In this document: piece after piece, positions 1 through 6,433 of the stretch
How the letters are laid out: every line of letters begins with the position of its first letter
Numbering within the stretch: the first letter of the stretch is position 1
Assembly (NCBI GenBank): GCA_040386355.1
Contig: JAZKFP010000318.1
Coordinates: 1 to 11,535 of the forward strand
Origin: JAZKFP01 sp040386355
Lineage (GTDB): Bacteria; Pseudomonadota; Gammaproteobacteria; Pseudomonadales; UBA6940
Direction: 5' to 3'
Length of the DNA stretch: 11,535 bases
Notes under the pieces: generated by a model
What the model saw: only the letters and a program-made list of their open reading frames with translations
The model's database searches: none
What the model was told of the DNA's origin: nothing
Made by a program: the position numbers and the translations under genes

Positions 1-1064
1 GCAGCGTCGGTGAAATTACCAGAACGTGGTAATAAAACTCCGATTAATTCAAAATTAGGATCAGAAAATGTTGGCGCAACACCTAATATGCTAGGTGGAT
101 GAGCAGCAGCTAACGTATTTGACCATTTTTTCTGCCAATTATTTAGTGTGCATGTTGGCGAATCTAAATTTTTATTTCGCGAAATAATGTTAGGTGAAAT
201 TTGATTTTGATTTGGTTGATCCAAGCATTTTAATAGATCAAGCCACGCTTCAAGTTCTAATGGATTAATTGAAGGTTGAAGCGTTGTCATTACGTTAATT
301 GGAATAGTTGGAACGGCAGCACTTTCTAACTCTGCCAAATCAAATAGTGTTGCAAGTCGCATGGCTTGCCAGATTAAATCATTCGATTGTTGAATGCGTT
401 CTGGAGCAAGTGACGCATCCATCGATTCTAAAAGTTTTGTTAAAGCGGATTTTGGATCACTATTTTTTAAATAATACTGCGCATACACCATTGCAAAATC
501 ATTGGTTTGTTCAGTATTAAGTACTAATGATTCATTGGTTGTTAGTAAATCAAGTGCTTCTAAATCTACACGTGCTTCAGATAAGCGGTCCATTTGTAAA
601 TCAATTTCAGCACCAAATCGATGATAGAAATAAAGAAAGCCTGGCAACTCTTTTAATTCTGCTGAACGAATAACGCTATGAATTAGATCGGCTTCAGACC
701 AGCGTTGTTGTGAAATTGCAATCTGAGTCGCCTTGAGTAATTGTTTTTCTTGTTCTGGAGATGGTAGTTGTTGAGCTTGTTTTAATAACGTAGCAAGACC
801 CTGGCTTGCTCCAACAACATTGGGTGAAGATAAATCTGTGGAATTTGTTGCGTTCAGGGCAGATGAGTCAGAACTACTTGCCTGTGAAGCATGAGGCTTT
901 GTCAGAAATTCTGATGAGAATTCTTCCAAAGACGCACAAGAGGCAAGTAAAGAGAATAATGAAATTGCGCATATTCTTGTGCAATTAAGCAAAAAATTCG
1001 ATGAAAGATATTTTATTGATAAACGCAGTAAAGACAAATCACTATTTTGCTTATTAAAATTCAC
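1..1064 (-). CDS. lpoA: LpoA-like penicillin-binding protein activator lipoprotein (partial, 3' end outside window)
   Basis: The minus strand is open from a GTG at 1064 to the window edge, giving 354 codons with no stop. A GAGAGG ribosome binding site lies 5 nt before the GTG. The protein has a hydrophobic stretch ending in a lipobox (L40-A-S-C43) with A-S after the cysteine, which fits outer-membrane sorting. An alpha-helical, TPR-like N-terminal region follows. The visible end, about residues 338-351 (IGVLLPRSGNFTDA), matches the entry into the periplasmic-binding-protein fold of LpoA (family consensus about LLLPLSG). In E. coli, LpoA is anchored in the outer membrane and activates the peptidoglycan synthase PBP1A; its N-terminal domain is TPR-like and the C-terminal domain is the larger one. 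Roughly the second half should lie outside this window. The divergent rsmI neighbour is the classic context. The start is slightly uncertain because about 29 residues precede the hydrophobic segment. Confidence 0.85.
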   Translation of the reverse strand, partial: MNFNKQNSDLSLLRLSIKYLSSNFLLNCTRICAISLFSLLASCASLEEFSSEFLTKPHASQASSSDSSALNATNSTDLSSPNVVGASQGLATLLKQAQQLPSPEQEKQLLKATQIAISQQRWSEADLIHSVIRSAELKELPGFLYFYHRFGAEIDLQMDRLSEARVDLEALDLLTTNESLVLNTEQTNDFAMVYAQYYLKNSDPKSALTKLLESMDASLAPERIQQSNDLIWQAMRLATLFDLAELESAAVPTIPINVMTTLQPSINPLELEAWLDLLKCLDQPNQNQISPNIISRNKNLDSPTCTLNNWQKKWSNTLAAAHPPSILGVAPTFSDPNFELIGVLLPRSGNFTDA

Positions 1065-1160
1065 TCGTGCCTCTCTAGAATTTATTTATGTCGTCTTAAT
1101 TCAATTTTTCTTTAATGTTTTAACTTGATTTAAGAAAATCAGCTTAATGTTCCCAATCAC

Positions 1161-1176
1161 ATGGGTTCATACCCAT
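1161..1176. repeat. Short perfect hairpin ATGGGT-TCAT-ACCCAT
   Basis: A perfect 6-bp stem encloses a 4-nt loop, 21 bp upstream of the terminator-like hairpin at 1198. The two could be the stems of a small plus-strand RNA, but no promoter or homologue is evident. Confidence 0.4.
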
Positions 1177-1197
1177 AACAAATGACCTTTTGTTTTT

Positions 1198-1232
1198 AAA
1201 AAAGAGTAAGTGTTCATCATGCTCTTTTTTTT
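1198..1232 (+). terminator. Terminator-like hairpin with U tract between lpoA and rsmI
   Basis: AAAAAAGAG (1198-1206) pairs perfectly with CTCTTTTTT (1222-1230) around a 15-nt loop, and the T run continues to 1232. Stem GC content is low and most of the T run lies inside the stem, so it would be a weak intrinsic terminator. No known gene on the plus strand ends here. Confidence 0.35.
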
Positions 1233-1250
1233 CGCTTGCTGTGTTAAGAC

Positions 1251-1278
1251 CGTAAGAGTGCGTCACAGCACTCTTACG
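1251..1278. repeat. Perfect 11-bp inverted repeat upstream of rsmI
   Basis: CGTAAGAGTGC (1251-1261) is followed, after a 6-nt loop GTCACA, by its exact reverse complement (1268-1278). No T tract follows, so it is not an obvious terminator. It lies 165 bp upstream of the rsmI start and could be a protein-binding palindrome, an RNA hairpin or a repeat fragment. Confidence 0.6.
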
Positions 1279-1442
1279 TGCGTAAAGCTTTAGCTACGCA
1301 GCGTCAAGGCGCCGTGCAATCGAAAAAAAATCTTCATGCTTCACCATTACATTTAACCTAAAACTCATTCGTTAAGGGTATATCATGCTGGTCACAATCT
1401 ACTCTTATATTTTTAATTCCTAACTGATTGAGAAGCATATCG

Positions 1443-2356
1443 ATGACTTCAAAAGCAAACAAGAAAGAACTGATTGCTNNNNNNNNNNCGCAGAATCAGG
1501 ATGTTGTTATCTTGTACCTACGCCAATTGGACATCTTGCAGACATCTCTTTACGTGCGCTATCTATTCTACATTCTGTCGATTGTATTGCCGCAGAAGAT
1601 ACGCGAATCACTGCACGTTTACTGAATTATTATAATATTCATTCACGTTTGATTTCTAATCACGATCACAACGAAAAAGAACGAGCTGCATATTTGCTCT
1701 CTTTGTTACAGCAAGGATTGAGTTTAGCAGTCGTGAGTGACGCAGGAATGCCTTTAATTTCCGATCCTGGATTTCCTGTTGTACGTGCATTATTAGATGC
1801 TGATATCCGGATTATTCCAATTCCTGGTGCTTGTGCTGCATTAACAGCTGCAATTGCTTCAGGTATTTCTACTTCTGAATTTAGTTTTTTAGGTTTCGCA
1901 CCCTCACGCCAACAAGAACGTAGACATTGGATTGAACAACAAAAAAATCGCATAGAATCGTGGATCTTTTACGAATCCAAGCATCGAATTAGAGCAGTGC
2001 TTGCTGATTTATCGTATGTGTTGGAAGCTGAGCGACAAATATGTGTGGCGCGTGAAATCACTAAGCAGTATGAAACGTTTTATCGCGGCACTCTCCAGCA
2101 GTTAGCGCAAAATGACTTAGTTGATATTATGGAACGTGGCGAATTTGTTGTTTTAATACAAGGCGCAGGACAAAGATCTACAGTGACAGACAATTTAGAA
2201 AATATAAAACGCGAGTTCAATGCACAGGAATTAACGCAAGCATTACAGCCATTATTATCTATAAGTGATCGTGCAAAACTATTGGCTAGTTTATTTAAAG
2301 TAGCAAAAAATACCGTATATAATTTGATTTTGACTGCAGAAAAAGATAAAACCTAA
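1443..2356 (+). CDS. rsmI: 16S rRNA (cytidine-1402-2'-O)-methyltransferase RsmI, interrupted by an assembly gap
   Basis: RsmI 2'-O-methylates C1402 in the decoding centre of 16S rRNA using S-adenosylmethionine. The family signatures run in order: YLVPTPIGHLADISLRAL just after the gap, AAEDTR, NHDHNE, VSDAGMPLISDPG, IPGACAALTAA, and ESKHR further on. A C-terminal helix-turn-helix-like segment ends the protein. Ten Ns at 1479-1488 separate the first 12 codons (ATG at 1443, MTSKANKKELIA) from the conserved body, which reads in a different frame from 1490. The true gap must therefore be 2 modulo 3 bases long; 10 is a placeholder. The reconstructed protein of about 300 residues is close to the E. 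coli length (286). The conserved body is intact to the TAA at 2354-2356, so I regard the gene as functional. The start is the least certain part: the upstream GAGAAG is only a weak ribosome binding site. Confidence 0.9.
1479..1488. other. Assembly gap (10 Ns) inside rsmI
   Basis: Ten ambiguous bases join two contigs within the 5' end of rsmI. The frame changes across them, which shows that the true length is not 10; it should be 2 modulo 3. The gap is not a biological frameshift. Confidence 0.95.
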
Positions 2357-2406
2357 GTGCCATGTGAAAAAAAAATTTTATAAAATGTTTGGGTGAGGAT
2401 ATTTTT

Positions 2407-2697
2407 ATGTTGTGTCCAGTATGCAGTGATGAAAAATTAGTGATGACCGATCGGCAAGGTGTAGAAATTGATTATTGTGCAAAGTGCCGAGGTGTTTGGT
2501 TGGATCGAGGCGAACTTGATAAGATTATTGAACGTTCAAGTGCGGTAGCACCTAGTCAATTTTCATCTACTTCACAACCGGCTGCACGCGATATGTCACG
2601 TCATTCTGGAGAGTATTCAGAACGCAAACATCATGATGACCGTCATTACAAAAAGAAAAAACCGGGTGGTTTTTTAGGAGAGTTATTTGATTTTTAG
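2407..2697 (+). CDS. Small zinc-ribbon (TFIIB-type zinc finger) protein
   Basis: This 96-residue protein starts at ATG 2407, preceded by TGAGG 8 nt upstream; a longer frame from a TTG at 2389 lacks such a site. The N-terminal half is a zinc ribbon, with C3-P-V-C6 and C24-A-K-C27 followed by RGVWLDRGELDKI, the pattern of the bacterial zf-TFIIB (PF13453-type) family. The middle is Ser/Thr/His-rich and probably disordered. The tail is basic (KKKKPGGF) and ends in LGELFDF, a typical ending for these small proteins. The fold binds zinc and is probably a nucleic-acid or protein adaptor, but the family's function is not known. It lies 50 bp behind rsmI on the same strand and may be read through from it; an AT-rich TTTTATAAAAT at 2377-2386 could also provide a -10 element. 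Confidence 0.85.
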   Translation: MLCPVCSDEKLVMTDRQGVEIDYCAKCRGVWLDRGELDKIIERSSAVAPSQFSSTSQPAARDMSRHSGEYSERKHHDDRHYKKKKPGGFLGELFDF

Positions 2698-2894
2698 AAA
2701 TAACTTTTTAAATATAGTATTAAGTATTTTTTCAATGAACTGTCATGGCAAATTTTCATTTGAAGTTATTTTTTAACCTAAATAACACCGGTAAAAACGG
2801 GATTAATTTAATTAAAGCCTTCCTAGATTATTGATCTGATTTATTAGAGAACGGAATTAAACACCGTAGACAATTATAAAATAACTCTATTTCG

Positions 2895-2980
2895 GCGTCA
2901 TTCTCGCGAAAGCGGGGATCCAGGGGACGGTCTTTTTGAGATTCATCTTGCCTGGATTCCCGCTTTCGCGGGAATGACGC
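2895..2980. repeat. Long palindromic intergenic repeat (REP/MITE-like), 30-bp arms
   Basis: The arms at 2895-2924 and 2951-2980 are reverse complements at 28 of 30 positions, with a 26-nt loop. Both mismatches would be G-U pairs in RNA. The core GCGAAAGCGGG with flanking GTCATT and ATCCAGG matches a palindromic repeat motif I recall from intergenic regions of many bacterial genomes. Its GC content is much higher than that of the surroundings. It sits between two convergent genes, where such elements usually accumulate and may help transcript ends. Confidence 0.85.
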
Positions 2981-3012
2981 TGGGGGTGATCATGATTTCG
3001 GGAACATAGCGA

Positions 3013-3047
3013 AAACACATAGCATCTGTTAATGCAGTTCTGTGTTT
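3013..3047 (-). terminator. Probable terminator of the BON-domain gene
   Basis: On the minus strand, AAACACA pairs with TGTGTTT (7 bp) and an inner GCAT/ATGC stem forms inside it. TTTTCG follows just after the outer stem. It lies 15-49 bp downstream of the BON gene stop, as expected for an intrinsic terminator, although the T run is short. Confidence 0.4.
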
Positions 3048-3061
3048 AATTTCTAACGTTA

Positions 3062-3898
3062 TTAAGGCGTTTTTAGTTCTTTCGCGACCACTTCTTTTAC
3101 GCCGCGAACATTTTTCGCATGTTGAATTGCAAGATCACGCTCAATATCACTTCGTAAATTTCCACTTAAAGTAACTATGCCATTTTCAGTTTTAACTGAG
3201 ATGGCTGAACCTTTTACTTCAGTAGAATATAAAAGAGTTGATTTTACTTTAGTGGTTATCCAGGCATCTGAAATTTTTTCACTGGCTTGTTGTGAAGGAG
3301 ATTGCCCTAACTGACCTTTAATTTTTAAAAGATTATTTACCGAAACAACACCTGCTGTATTGTTTGCAAGTTGTTCTGCTAAATCACGTGCGGCGTCAGT
3401 TTGTGCAGTTCCAGATAAAGTTACTACCCCATCTTTAGTGTCAACTGCAACACTCAAACCATCAGCGTGTTTACTCCATAATAGTTTTGACTTAATGGTG
3501 GCACTTATCGTGAAGTCTTCGATTTTCTTGCCATAAGCACGATTCTTAGTTGGTTTTGAATTAGACGTATAATCAGCATCGACAACAATTTGATTGTCAA
3601 TCGAACTAATGCCTTCAACTCCTAATGCAATTTGTTCGGCCAATTCTTTACTAACGCCTTCTTCGACTTTGCCAGATAAAGTCGCCTTATTACCGTGAAC
3701 CGTCACGCTCAACTCACTTGCCTGTAAATTTCGATTTAATGCATAAGTCGTCCAAATTTGTGCTTCTCGACGGGCGTCATTAATATTTTGTGTCAAAGAA
3801 TCTTCTGCAAAAGCTAAGTTATTTAGCAAAAATACATTTAAAATACCTACGAAAAATAATTTTAAGGAAAAAGCTTGCAAGGATAATTGTTTAGACAT
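3062..3898 (-). CDS. Periplasmic triple-BON-domain protein (OsmY/DolP-like)
   Basis: The 278-residue product has a Sec signal peptide, with a hydrophobic core at about 10-28 and a likely cleavage after AFA (residues 29-31). Three BON domains follow, at about residues 42-108, 127-193 and 209-275. Each carries the conserved VTLSG-type turn (ATLSGKV, VVTLSGTA, IVTLSGNL) and a downstream G-V helix end. BON domains bind phospholipid membranes; OsmY and DolP of E. coli have two and support envelope integrity under stress. No lipobox is present, so this is a soluble periplasmic protein like OsmY, with one extra domain. ATG 3898 is preceded by GGTGG 9 nt upstream. A palindrome at 3946-3961 lies in its promoter region, between a weak TTCAAA (-35) and TAAAAT (-10) spaced 17 bp apart. 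The gene is divergent from the Lmo0937-type gene. Confidence 0.9.
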   Translation of the reverse strand: MSKQLSLQAFSLKLFFVGILNVFLLNNLAFAEDSLTQNINDARREAQIWTTYALNRNLQASELSVTVHGNKATLSGKVEEGVSKELAEQIALGVEGISSIDNQIVVDADYTSNSKPTKNRAYGKKIEDFTISATIKSKLLWSKHADGLSVAVDTKDGVVTLSGTAQTDAARDLAEQLANNTAGVVSVNNLLKIKGQLGQSPSQQASEKISDAWITTKVKSTLLYSTEVKGSAISVKTENGIVTLSGNLRSDIERDLAIQHAKNVRGVKEVVAKELKTP

Positions 3899-3945
3899 GA
3901 TAATTTTCCACCCTAACTTATAAATTTGAAATGCACTTTTATTTT

Positions 3946-3961
3946 AGTGCGTTAGCGCACA
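3946..3961. promoter_or_regulatory. Palindromic operator candidate between the BON and Lmo0937-type genes
   Basis: The 16-mer AGTGCGTTAGCGCACA contains a perfect GTGCG-TTAG-CGCAC palindrome. It is 48-63 bp upstream of the BON gene ATG and about 90 bp upstream of the divergent small membrane gene. A further GCACT half-site lies at 3933-3937. A 14/16 match occurs 44-59 bp upstream of the lipocalin start (6418-6433), which suggests a common regulator. It could instead be a repeat fragment. Confidence 0.35.
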
Positions 3962-4050
3962 GATTTGAATCTACGCTGCTTTGATGATGAAAATGACTAA
4001 AAATTCCCTGAGGTTTTTGTTTTTAAGAAATAAGGTTGGAGTATATAGAG

Positions 4051-4197
4051 ATGTTGCAAACAGTCATTATCATTTTGCTTGTGATATGGGTATTAGGAGT
4101 GGTCTCAGCAAATACCATGGGTGGACTCATTCATATTTTGCTGTTGCTTGCAGGAATGGTTTTGATTATGCGTATCTTACAAGGGCGTAGATTGTAG
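4051..4197 (+). CDS. Small Lmo0937-family-like membrane protein (48 aa)
   Basis: ATG 4051 opens a 48-codon frame ending in TAG at 4195-4197, with GGAG 9 nt upstream. The product has two hydrophobic segments, residues 4-20 and 25-40, separated by SANTMGG, and ends in the basic tail RILQGRRL. The layout W-V-L-G, G-G-L-I-H-I-L-L and terminal QGRR matches the small integral-membrane proteins annotated as Lmo0937 family, whose role is unknown. A longer frame (3981-4190) covers most of the same DNA but encodes an unrelated-looking sequence with no domain logic; I consider that one spurious. The gene is divergent from the BON-domain gene, so both may respond to the same stress signal. Confidence 0.82.
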   Translation: MLQTVIIILLVIWVLGVVSANTMGGLIHILLLLAGMVLIMRILQGRRL

Positions 4198-4371
4198 AAA
4201 TTTAATTTTTTCAAAATTGTAGGTGCAACTTACGAAGAATTGGTTTGTTTGCTTAAGTTTTGTGTCCTAGGATTTAAATATATAATTTTAACTTTTCAGG
4301 ATAGATCTGATTTATCCTAGGGATGTTGTGAATTACTTATTCAAAAAATTCTATAAAAGCGAACAATTCCT

Positions 4372-5445
4372 ATGGCTGAAGATAGTTTTTTTATGGCCTC
4401 TCGTTTTACTACACCTTTAACTGCTTATGCGCGACGTGTCTTTTTAGTCGTAGCGATAGCCATTCTTGCATTCTTAATCTGGCGCTTATCCAGTGTCTTC
4501 CTTTTATTGTTTGGCGCAATTATTACTGCGACATTGCTAACAGCAATGGCAACTCCGATGGAAAAACATTTTCATTGGTCGTCCCGATTTTCGGTTGTAG
4601 TTTCCGTCATTTTCCTAATAGTTTTGATTGTTTTAGGCTCATGGCTAATCGGTGATCGATTAGTTGATCAAATTGATCGCATCCGATTGCGACTGCCAAA
4701 AGCACAAGAAGCGTTGATGGCTTGGATTAATTCGCATCCCTTGGGTATTAGTATTTTAGAAGTATGGGAAGATACGAAAAAAGATAGTTCTGTACCTTGG
4801 GCAGGAATTACTAACGTAGCAACATTAACGATAAGTGCGATAGGTAGTGCTGGTTTGATGGTGGTTGTCGGTATTTATTTAGCAGCTGATCCAAAATTAT
4901 ATCGTAAAGGGTTTGTTCGCTTAATTCCGCCCATGTATCGCGATCAAATCGACGACGCACTTGTTGCAACTGGGCATGCACTATCTCGTTGGTTATTAGG
5001 ACAATATATTTCAATGTTATTCGTCGGCTCTGCAACCGCTATTGGTTTAGCGGTGCTCGGTATGCCGTTAGCTTTATCCATAGGTGTGATTGCTGGTTTA
5101 CTTGCGTTCATTCCATTTTTTGGGCCAATCGCATCTGGAATTCTTGCTGTGATGTTGGCATTCATGGATGGACCCGATAAAGCACTCTATGTGGCTATTC
5201 TTTGCATTGTTATTCAGCAAATTGAAGGCAATATTTTAATGCCTTTTGTCCAGCGTTGGGCAGTAGAATTGCCACCCGTGTTAGGTATAACTGCAGCAGT
5301 AATTTTTGGTTTGTTGTTTGGTTTAGCAGGAATTATTTTTGCCACACCCTTAATGGTTGTCGTAATGGTACTTGTTCAAAAGTTGTATGTAGAAGAAGTA
5401 TTAGAAGATTCACCTAACTTAATTGAATCGCATATTAAAACGTAA
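4372..5445 (+). CDS. AI-2E/PerM-family transporter
   Basis: This 357-residue polytopic membrane protein has hydrophobic segments at about 22-40, 41-58, 72-94, 150-171, 212-231, 233-265, 268-285 and 303-335, the usual eight-helix plan. A soluble stretch of about 55 residues lies after the third. Family hallmarks are AFIPFFGPIASGI (245-257), QQIEGNILMPFVQ (282-294) and the LPP motif followed by GLLFGLAGIIFATP. Members include TqsA (autoinducer-2 export) and sodium/proton antiporters, so the substrate cannot be named from sequence. The length is typical. No clear ribosome binding site precedes ATG 4372. A TATAAA at 4352-4357 would put transcription start only a few bases before it, so ATG 4393 (residue 8) is a possible alternative start. 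Confidence 0.88.
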   Translation: MAEDSFFMASRFTTPLTAYARRVFLVVAIAILAFLIWRLSSVFLLLFGAIITATLLTAMATPMEKHFHWSSRFSVVVSVIFLIVLIVLGSWLIGDRLVDQIDRIRLRLPKAQEALMAWINSHPLGISILEVWEDTKKDSSVPWAGITNVATLTISAIGSAGLMVVVGIYLAADPKLYRKGFVRLIPPMYRDQIDDALVATGHALSRWLLGQYISMLFVGSATAIGLAVLGMPLALSIGVIAGLLAFIPFFGPIASGILAVMLAFMDGPDKALYVAILCIVIQQIEGNILMPFVQRWAVELPPVLGITAAVIFGLLFGLAGIIFATPLMVVVMVLVQKLYVEEVLEDSPNLIESHIKT

Positions 5446-5545
5446 AAAAGCCACCAGGAAAAAGTTAATAAAAGCACACTTAACGCAGATGGGATTTCCT
5501 AAACACGTTTCTAATATTGAGTCCTTCACAGTCAACGTTCAACAC

Positions 5546-5640
5546 GGGCGAACAATTATTCGCCCCTACACATAATGATTACTTTCCTAAAAATACCTCA
5601 ATTTCTAACGGATACCATAGGGGCGAATAATCATTCGCCC
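5546..5640. repeat. Composite palindromic repeat with self-complementary arms
   Basis: The arms at 5546-5568 and 5618-5640 are reverse complements at 21 of 23 positions across a 49-nt loop. Each arm is also a hairpin by itself: GGGCGAA-N6-TTCGCCC on the left, GGGCGAAT-AATC-ATTCGCCC on the right. This nested symmetry and intergenic location are typical of small non-autonomous repeats (MITE/REP type). No transposase gene or target duplication is visible. It lies between the permease and lipocalin genes, whose 3' ends face each other. Confidence 0.8.
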
Positions 5641-5683
5641 GCATGTGCCTTCCTACAAAACATAAAACATTTGATCATGGAAG

Positions 5684-5706
5684 GCTCATGTCCATTCGGT
5701 ATGAGC
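5684..5706. terminator. Weak hairpin between convergent permease and lipocalin genes
   Basis: GCTCAT (5684-5689) and ATGAGC (5701-5706) form a 6-bp stem with an 11-nt loop. GGCTTTT follows shortly on the plus strand. It lies 27 bp beyond the lipocalin stop, but no strong T tract exists on the minus strand, so terminator function is uncertain. Confidence 0.25.
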
Positions 5707-5732
5707 TTGGCTTTTATAAATGAATGATAAAT

Positions 5733-6374
5733 TTATTGAAATCCTGGTTTATCAATCTGTTCCTTGAATTGTGGGATTCGTAAGATTAAATCGGGGTTGT
5801 ATCCAAAGTTCCGAAACTTTTCTCGTAAAGTTACATAGAGATTCTCATCCATTACTTTTTCTCTTGAAAATATCCAAGCCAAATTACGCTTTGGATGTCC
5901 AATCAGTGCCCAAGAATAATCTGGAGCCACTTCTAATATCAAATAATCAGCTTTTATGATTCCCCATAAAAAACCAATTTCCCATTTTGCATTTCCAGTG
6001 TTGGGAACAACTTCTGCTGTAGCTTGAATTGATTTTTCTGATTTATTAAAACTTTTGCGATAGTGATAAATATTATCAATTTTGCCATCGGCTAATAATT
6101 TATATTCATCTGCGGTAGCGACTTTGCCCTTTTCTGCAAAGTAGGGAATATTTGCAATTACCCACCATTTTCCCATGTATCGATTCAAATCGACTTGAAT
6201 ATTGGATTCCAAAGGTTTCATATCGGTATTTCCTGTGCTTGCACAAGCAGCCAATGGTACGGAAGCGCATATCAATAATGTACAGACCGTGCGACGCTTA
6301 AAATTTTTTAAAGAAAAAAAATTGAACTTCAATGGCTGCTTCCAGTCAATAACGGTGTTGCAATCACTATGCAT
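5733..6374 (-). CDS. Lipocalin family lipoprotein (Blc-like)
   Basis: The 213-residue product carries a lipobox, L41-A-A-C44, followed by A-S, which suggests an outer-membrane lipoprotein. The lipocalin signature VDLNRYMGKWW lies at 61-71 with the hallmark G-x-W (G68, W70), followed by IPYFAEKG. The later strand motif LAWIFSRE (165-172) matches the LILSR-type signature of bacterial Blc proteins. Lipocalins of this type bind lysophospholipids or fatty acids and are induced by envelope stress or stationary phase. I chose ATG 6374, with AAGGTG 9 nt upstream; the longer frame from GTG 6386 overlaps that site. About 28 polar or basic residues precede the hydrophobic core, so the true start could be further in. 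A BON-gene-like 16-mer lies 44-59 bp upstream. Confidence 0.88.
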   Translation of the reverse strand: MHSDCNTVIDWKQPLKFNFFSLKNFKRRTVCTLLICASVPLAACASTGNTDMKPLESNIQVDLNRYMGKWWVIANIPYFAEKGKVATADEYKLLADGKIDNIYHYRKSFNKSEKSIQATAEVVPNTGNAKWEIGFLWGIIKADYLILEVAPDYSWALIGHPKRNLAWIFSREKVMDENLYVTLREKFRNFGYNPDLILRIPQFKEQIDKPGFQ

Positions 6375-6417
6375 AACATTAAACACCTTAAAATGAAAAA
6401 GTTAATTGGTAGTTAGA

Positions 6418-6433
6418 TGTACTCTAACGCACT
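6418..6433 (-). promoter_or_regulatory. Candidate regulatory 16-mer upstream of the lipocalin gene
   Basis: Read on the minus strand it is AGTGCGTTAGAGTACA. It matches the BON upstream palindrome at 3946-3961 in 14 of 16 bases, including ten in a row. The second half-site is degenerate here. Its distance from the lipocalin ATG (44-59 bp) is almost the same as at the BON gene (48-63 bp). Confidence 0.3.

Larger units (their letters stand above)
1065..1442. other. Intergenic region between divergent lpoA and rsmI
   Basis: This 378-bp stretch has no convincing coding frame. It holds the 5' regions of both genes and three inverted repeats, at 1161-1176, 1198-1230 and 1251-1278, listed separately. 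No promoter with good -35 and -10 boxes could be assigned to either gene by eye. The middle hairpin resembles a plus-strand terminator, which is unexpected between divergent genes and could mean that a small transcript ends here. Confidence 0.6.
2698..3061. other. Intergenic region between convergent zinc-ribbon and BON genes
   Basis: This 364-bp gap between convergent genes contains no supported coding frame. It includes a 9-bp inverted repeat, AAATAACTT (2698-2706) and AAGTTATTT (2763-2771), the second arm running into TTT. A small CAAAT-TTTC-ATTTG hairpin lies just before that arm. Together these could end zinc-ribbon gene transcription. The long palindromic repeat at 2895-2980 and a terminator-like hairpin at 3013-3047 fill the rest. 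Confidence 0.55.

Noticed and set aside
308..988. Two plus-strand open frames (308-520, 806-988)
   Set aside because: They are antisense to lpoA, which has a lipobox, a ribosome binding site and a family motif. The plus-strand products show no domain features.
1428..1625. Frame across the N gap
   Set aside because: Only codons 1443-1478 belong to rsmI. The sequence after the Ns in this frame is out of phase with the conserved RsmI body.
3981..4190. 69-codon plus-strand frame
   Set aside because: It overlaps the better supported 48-residue membrane protein in another frame and has no recognisable features or ribosome binding site.
4266..4321. Two CCTAGG sites and an AGGATA/TATCCT hairpin upstream of the permease
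   Set aside because: The 6-bp words are short and the hairpin stem is weak. Nothing distinguishes them from chance in AT-rich DNA.
2895..5640. Possibility that the palindromic repeats form a CRISPR array or integron
   Set aside because: The repeats are different sequences, each present once, without regular spacing, cas genes or an integrase.
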